Shown here: positions 59,994-64,000 of the stretch, piece after piece | Layout: the number at the start of each line of letters is the position of its first letter | Position numbering within the stretch: the first letter of the stretch is position 1 | Origin: Bagarius yarrelli | Lineage: Eukaryota > Chordata > Actinopteri > Siluriformes > Sisoridae | Assembly (NCBI GenBank): GCA_005784505.1 | Contig: VCAZ01000005.1 | Location: forward strand, 1,378,001-1,442,000 | Length of the DNA: 64,000 nucleotides | Direction of reading: 5' to 3' | Position numbers and translations under genes: made by a program | The notes under the pieces: model-generated | Database searches by the model: none | The model's input: the letters and a program-made list of their open reading frames with translations, nothing else | What the model was told of the DNA's origin: nothing

Positions 59994-60504
59994 CAGTGCT
60001 ACCACCATCGTGCTTCACCGTCGGGATGCTTTTTACAGACCGATCAAGACAAACTTTAGCCCAGATCAAAATGTTCAGTTTTATTTATTTTTTTTCTAAT
60101 CACAAAAGCTTGTTTGTGATAAGTGCAACATGTCTTTTGACAAATTAAAAAGACATTTTATCGATCCTTTTTAAATAATATATCTTTTTGCTGTGCTTTT
60201 TTTAAAGCCTGGATTGCGGAGTATCTGTTTTTATATCCGAGCTGTGGATTTCCCCTGCTCCCTCAGAGTGGCTCCTATTGATCCTAACCACCCACTGATT
60301 GTAGCAAAGACCTTCTCTGTGATGTTAAAGGTCAAGATATCTGTTTATAACCTAACTCAGATCGAAACATTTCCAGAACATTGTCCTGAAATTGTTTTTT
60401 ATGGAAAACTGATAGTTGTGTTGTTTGTTTAAGCATGTTCTTAAAAGAGCTTACAGGAAAAGATAATAATGTTTGAATGTTATAACAAGTAATAACAAAT
60501 TTAT

Positions 60505-60682
60505 TACATTTACAGCATTTGGCAGACACCCTTATCCAGAGTGACTCACATTTATCTCTTTTATACAATTTGGGGTTAAGGGTCTTGCTCAGTGGTGGTA
60601 ATTTGGTGGTGCTTGGGATAAAACCCATTTTTTTAAATTAGCATTCGAAGACCTTAACCACTGCGCTACCCCTTTTCCTTTC
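60505..60682 (-). mobile_element. tRNA-derived SINE
   Basis: TTACAGCATTTGGCAGACACCC, GGGGTTAAGGGTCTTGCTCAG, GGGATAAAACCC and CCTTAACCACTGCGCTACCCC. Confidence 0.82.
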
Positions 60683-61582
60683 TTATTATTATTAGTATTG
60701 TCATTAAACAGATAACCTAAATGTTTTTTATTTAAAATAATATGAATAATGTGTTTCGATTATTAGCTAACGTAGGGGTTTAGGAACTTCAGGTATGTAG
60801 AAACAAGTCTGTCTGTTGCTGATAATCTCCTTATTCTGGCCAGTGAGTTCAAGCCATGTTTATTTATAGTTCATTTACATTAAAACCTTTTCTAGTAAAA
60901 TAGTGTACTAACAAGAACACAACTTAAAAGAAAATATAAATAAATAGCTATTAGTTGTAGCAGAGATTATTATGGGATAGGTTTTAATTTCTTATAGAAA
61001 AGGTTCACAATCTTAAACCTGATGCAGATCCACTAGGGGTCCTCGTTTCCTGCCCCGGAAAGGCAGAATCAGATTGTTGATTTTTGTGATTTATCTTAGA
61101 GAATGATATTGATAATAAAGTATTGAATTAGATTCATTTATTAAAATAAATTTGTATGATTACAACTAGTCGATGTATGAGTCGGTAGACTGTGTAGATT
61201 AGACACTTGGACACTTTAATTGTATTATTGTTTAGCAGCATGTAGATATAGAGTCTGTCTATAAAAATAGTGTAAAATAATTAGGGCAAGGAACTTTATT
61301 TCTAAACCACCATTAACAACAACAATAAATTAACCAATGTGCTGTTCAGATTAAACACAAATACAGCACAGAAAACGTGCCTAAACCTAAAACAGTCATC
61401 AAACATCATCACTGAGCAGCATTCTGCAAAAAATCCTGGAAAAAGAAACGACTAAATTGACATCAACGTGGAGGTACAATTATAATTATTACAACTTACA
61501 CAGTTATTACTATTATAACATTATAGGTGAAAAGAGGTATGTGTGTATTACGAGACACACACCTATTTCAAGGAGTGTGTGA

Positions 61583-61763
61583 TTGAAAGTAGTCGGTTTC
61601 TGACTTATTGGAATATCGTGGGTTTCATCTTCAGCACCACCAAGCTGCCGCTGCTTGGTCCCTGAGAAAGACCCTTACCTTCTAGATGAATAATAATAAA
61701 AAAAATAAGATAAATGTAATTTACACTGAATAAGGGTGTCTTCCAAATTCAAAAAATGTAAAT
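61583..61763 (+). mobile_element. degenerate SINE
   Basis: GAAAGTAGTCGGTTTCTGAC, GTGGGTTTCATCTTCAGCACC, CTGAGAAAGACCCTTACC, GAATAAGGGTGTCTTCCAAATTC and aaatgtaaatg. Confidence 0.7.
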
Positions 61764-63355
61764 GTGTTGTGTCCAGGGTGTCCCCATCCTTCGCTCCAAA
61801 CCCTGGTATAACCTCCCCTTTGCCCCATGTAGGAAAAGCAGAAAATAAAATAATTTTTTTTTACGCAATATCGTCTGTATATTAATGTTTTAATTCAGGC
61901 TTCACTACTTTGGTGGCTACCCGAGAGCTTGTAGTGTATTTGCTCTTCACAAAATCTGGAAGGTGAACGACCCAAAGGCAGCCAATTAAAAGCTGACTGT
62001 CTAATGTGTGTATGTGGCTCATTAAGCTTAAATTGTGGTCCATATCATACCTGAAAAATGGACACATTAAAGACGTGTCTGACTGGGATGAGATCAGTGC
62101 AGTATGTGGGTCAGATGAAAATTCCAAGCGTGGGACGGCACTAGATCATCACTCATTATCTATCTGGGCAGAAATTTCTGCAATTGGCAAACCAGTACTA
62201 AACGCTGCGATAGTGAAATCGTTCTAAAAATAACAGTTTCATTAAAACATGGCCATGCTGAATCTACATCTACCCTGCCTTCTGTTATAAAATTTTAAAT
62301 GAGTTTCGGGGATGATTAGGAAGCTATTGAGGTGGTTTTTAATTGTAGATTTAAAGGTCTTGACTTTTTTTTTTTTTTTTTTTTTTACCTCTAGTCGTCT
62401 ACAGTATGAGAAAAAGTCTTCCAAAGGCTGGGAGCTGTTTCAACATTTTTTAAAGGTTCTGCCATTAAAATGAATGAGCTTGAAAGATTGTGAGTCGTTT
62501 ATACAGGATGAGATTTATGTAGGGGAAAAAAAAGAAATGTTATTGTTTGTAGGTGATACATCATCATTGTATTACTATAACTTTAAAATCCACGTAAAGT
62601 AACGTGACATATGTATTCGGAGCTTTTCACACCACAGAAAAATGTGTTATTAACTATCCAGCCAAATTTAAATATTAAAAATAGCTGCCAAGTAAATAAA
62701 ATGAATCATCAAAATCTTGAATAATAAGCAGTATTCTCTGCTCTTAAACTCTGGGGGCATTGAAACCACCCCCACTCCTCTTTATATAATCGTTTCGAGA
62801 AAATTTAAATAAGGAGACAGAGCTATTTTGTAAACTATCGCTATCTGAAACTATGCATCTATGTAAGGCATAACTAGCTAGCAAACTTTAGCTCACGATT
62901 GAGCGGGACAACAATTGATGCTACTGAGCTGCATTAAGGGGAGGCCATGCTTGGTGAATTGATTTCATCATTAGGTCATGATTTTAGCCCTGTCCAAAAA
63001 AATTCTGACCATGAAAATGGTGAAAAACTGTTTAACAGTCTAACTCCACAATTTAGTACTACACTGTTCACAGCTTTTGTTGTTCATGTTTTAACAATGC
63101 ATTTCTAACATTTATAATGTGTTTAGAATTAATTTTACACAAAATTTAAAACAGTCTGCTAATTATACTGCTATCCAGACTGAGATTTTTCAATTTTTCT
63201 TACAGCTGTTACTATTAGTTTATTAGTTAGTCTTAGTCTTTGCTATTAAATCGCCTTATGAGTCTCTATATTAACATTTCCTTATATAATGTCAGATACA
63301 AGTGTAAATCCAGAGTTTACTTTTATGGAAACTACTTAATATAACGGTGCAAATA

Positions 63356-63647
63356 CAGGGTGTCCCATAAGTTTCCATAAATAGTAAAAATAAACATTGT
63401 TTTATTGAAAACTATTTTTCCAAGTTCCCAGATCTCACCCCACTTTTATCTTTGGGAGCATTTGAAGGCCATAGTGTATCAGGAAAAGATACAAAATATA
63501 CAAGAAACATATCACCAACGCCATTACAATCATAACTCCAGCTGTGCTTATACGTGTTCTTTAGCAGTGGAGGAAACACATTGAAATGTGCTTTCAAAAC
63601 AATGGTAGTTATTTTTCCTATGCATGAAAACTTATGGGACACCTTTT
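63356..63647 (+). mobile_element. mariner-like miniature element with transposase relic
   Basis: Inverted ends GGTGTCCCATAAGTTTCC and GAAAACTTATGGGACACC flank 292 bp, with TA on each side. The plus strand reads FYLWEHLKAIVYQEKIQNIQ and later NVLSKQW, resembling the C-terminal part of mariner-family transposases around the third catalytic residue (PDLxPxDFxLWxxLK). An in-frame stop and the small size make it non-autonomous. Confidence 0.7.
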
Positions 63648-64000
63648 TATTGTTAAATGCGGACAAATTATTTTTTTTTTAACAAAGAAACAGGTAAGTA
63701 AATAATTATATAAATCTACTTACTGTCCTGTTCGTAGTTCGAGTGGGAAAGAGAGGCGCCAGGAGCGTGAAGACTGGTTCATTTTGGAAAACAAAAGGAC
63801 AAACTAATGAAAGAAATGAGATATTAAACTAGAACTGAAATTGAAAACTTAAAGAACTAGCATCATAAGTAATTAGCCTTAGCGATTTGCATTCACGGTT
63901 AGCGTTAGAGTTTTGCATAAGGCCCCAATGAAGACGAAGAAATCAACATCAAACAGCGACAAGACTGGAAAGGACAAAAAAAAATATTAAAAAATAGTAT

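Larger units (their letters stand above)
52500..64000. other. region upstream of nr1h3 without a supported gene
   Basis: Apart from the promoter-like patch at 57.76 kb, the repeats listed and a weak exon-like segment at 60.2 kb, I see no conserved exon. acp2, the usual mammalian neighbour, was not recognised on either strand. Confidence 0.6.

Overview
The window is vertebrate nuclear DNA, almost certainly from a teleost fish. It is AT-rich, intron-rich and crowded with tRNA-derived SINEs, small inverted-repeat DNA transposons and microsatellites. The SINE style (B-box GGTTCGATTCC, a conserved 'ctgagcaaggcccttaacccc' block, a 'tggataagggcgtctgccaaatg' tail) is one I associate with catfishes, but that order-level guess is inference only.

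Two protein-coding genes can be supported, both on the minus strand. nr1h3 (liver X receptor alpha) lies at 41.7-50.1 kb. Its nine coding exons join without a phase error into a complete 446-residue receptor, close to the 447 residues of the human protein. madd (MAP-kinase activating death domain protein, a DENN-domain Rab GEF) lies at about 4.5-19.0 kb. Fifteen exons, plus one candidate 30-nt microexon, join in phase into the first 888-898 residues, covering the DENN module and the acidic/serine-rich region after it. The C-terminal half is not visible and should lie beyond base 1. Gene order and orientation (nr1h3 followed by madd on the same strand) match the human locus. The two genes do not form a pathway: one is an oxysterol-activated transcription factor, the other a vesicle-traffic and signalling regulator.

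Layout: 1-4.48 kb, non-coding, probably a madd intron. 4.5-19.0 kb, madd exons. 19.0-41.7 kb, the spacer with candidate madd leader and promoter pieces and many repeats, including a hAT-type MITE with target duplication, a TTAA-flanked hairpin, a poly(A) retrocopy with 15-bp target duplications and a 1.1-kb inverted-repeat element carrying a SINE. 41.7-50.1 kb, nr1h3, whose second coding intron holds a MITE split by a SINE and a LINE. About 52.1 kb, a probable nr1h3 leader exon. 52.5-64 kb, no supported gene: SINEs, a 61-bp tandem array and a mariner-like miniature element. No prokaryotic system, CRISPR array, rRNA or functional tRNA gene was seen. Nothing here looks like a wholly new biological system. 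The most interesting points are the madd microexon, the uORF-rich nr1h3 leader and the nested transposon structures.
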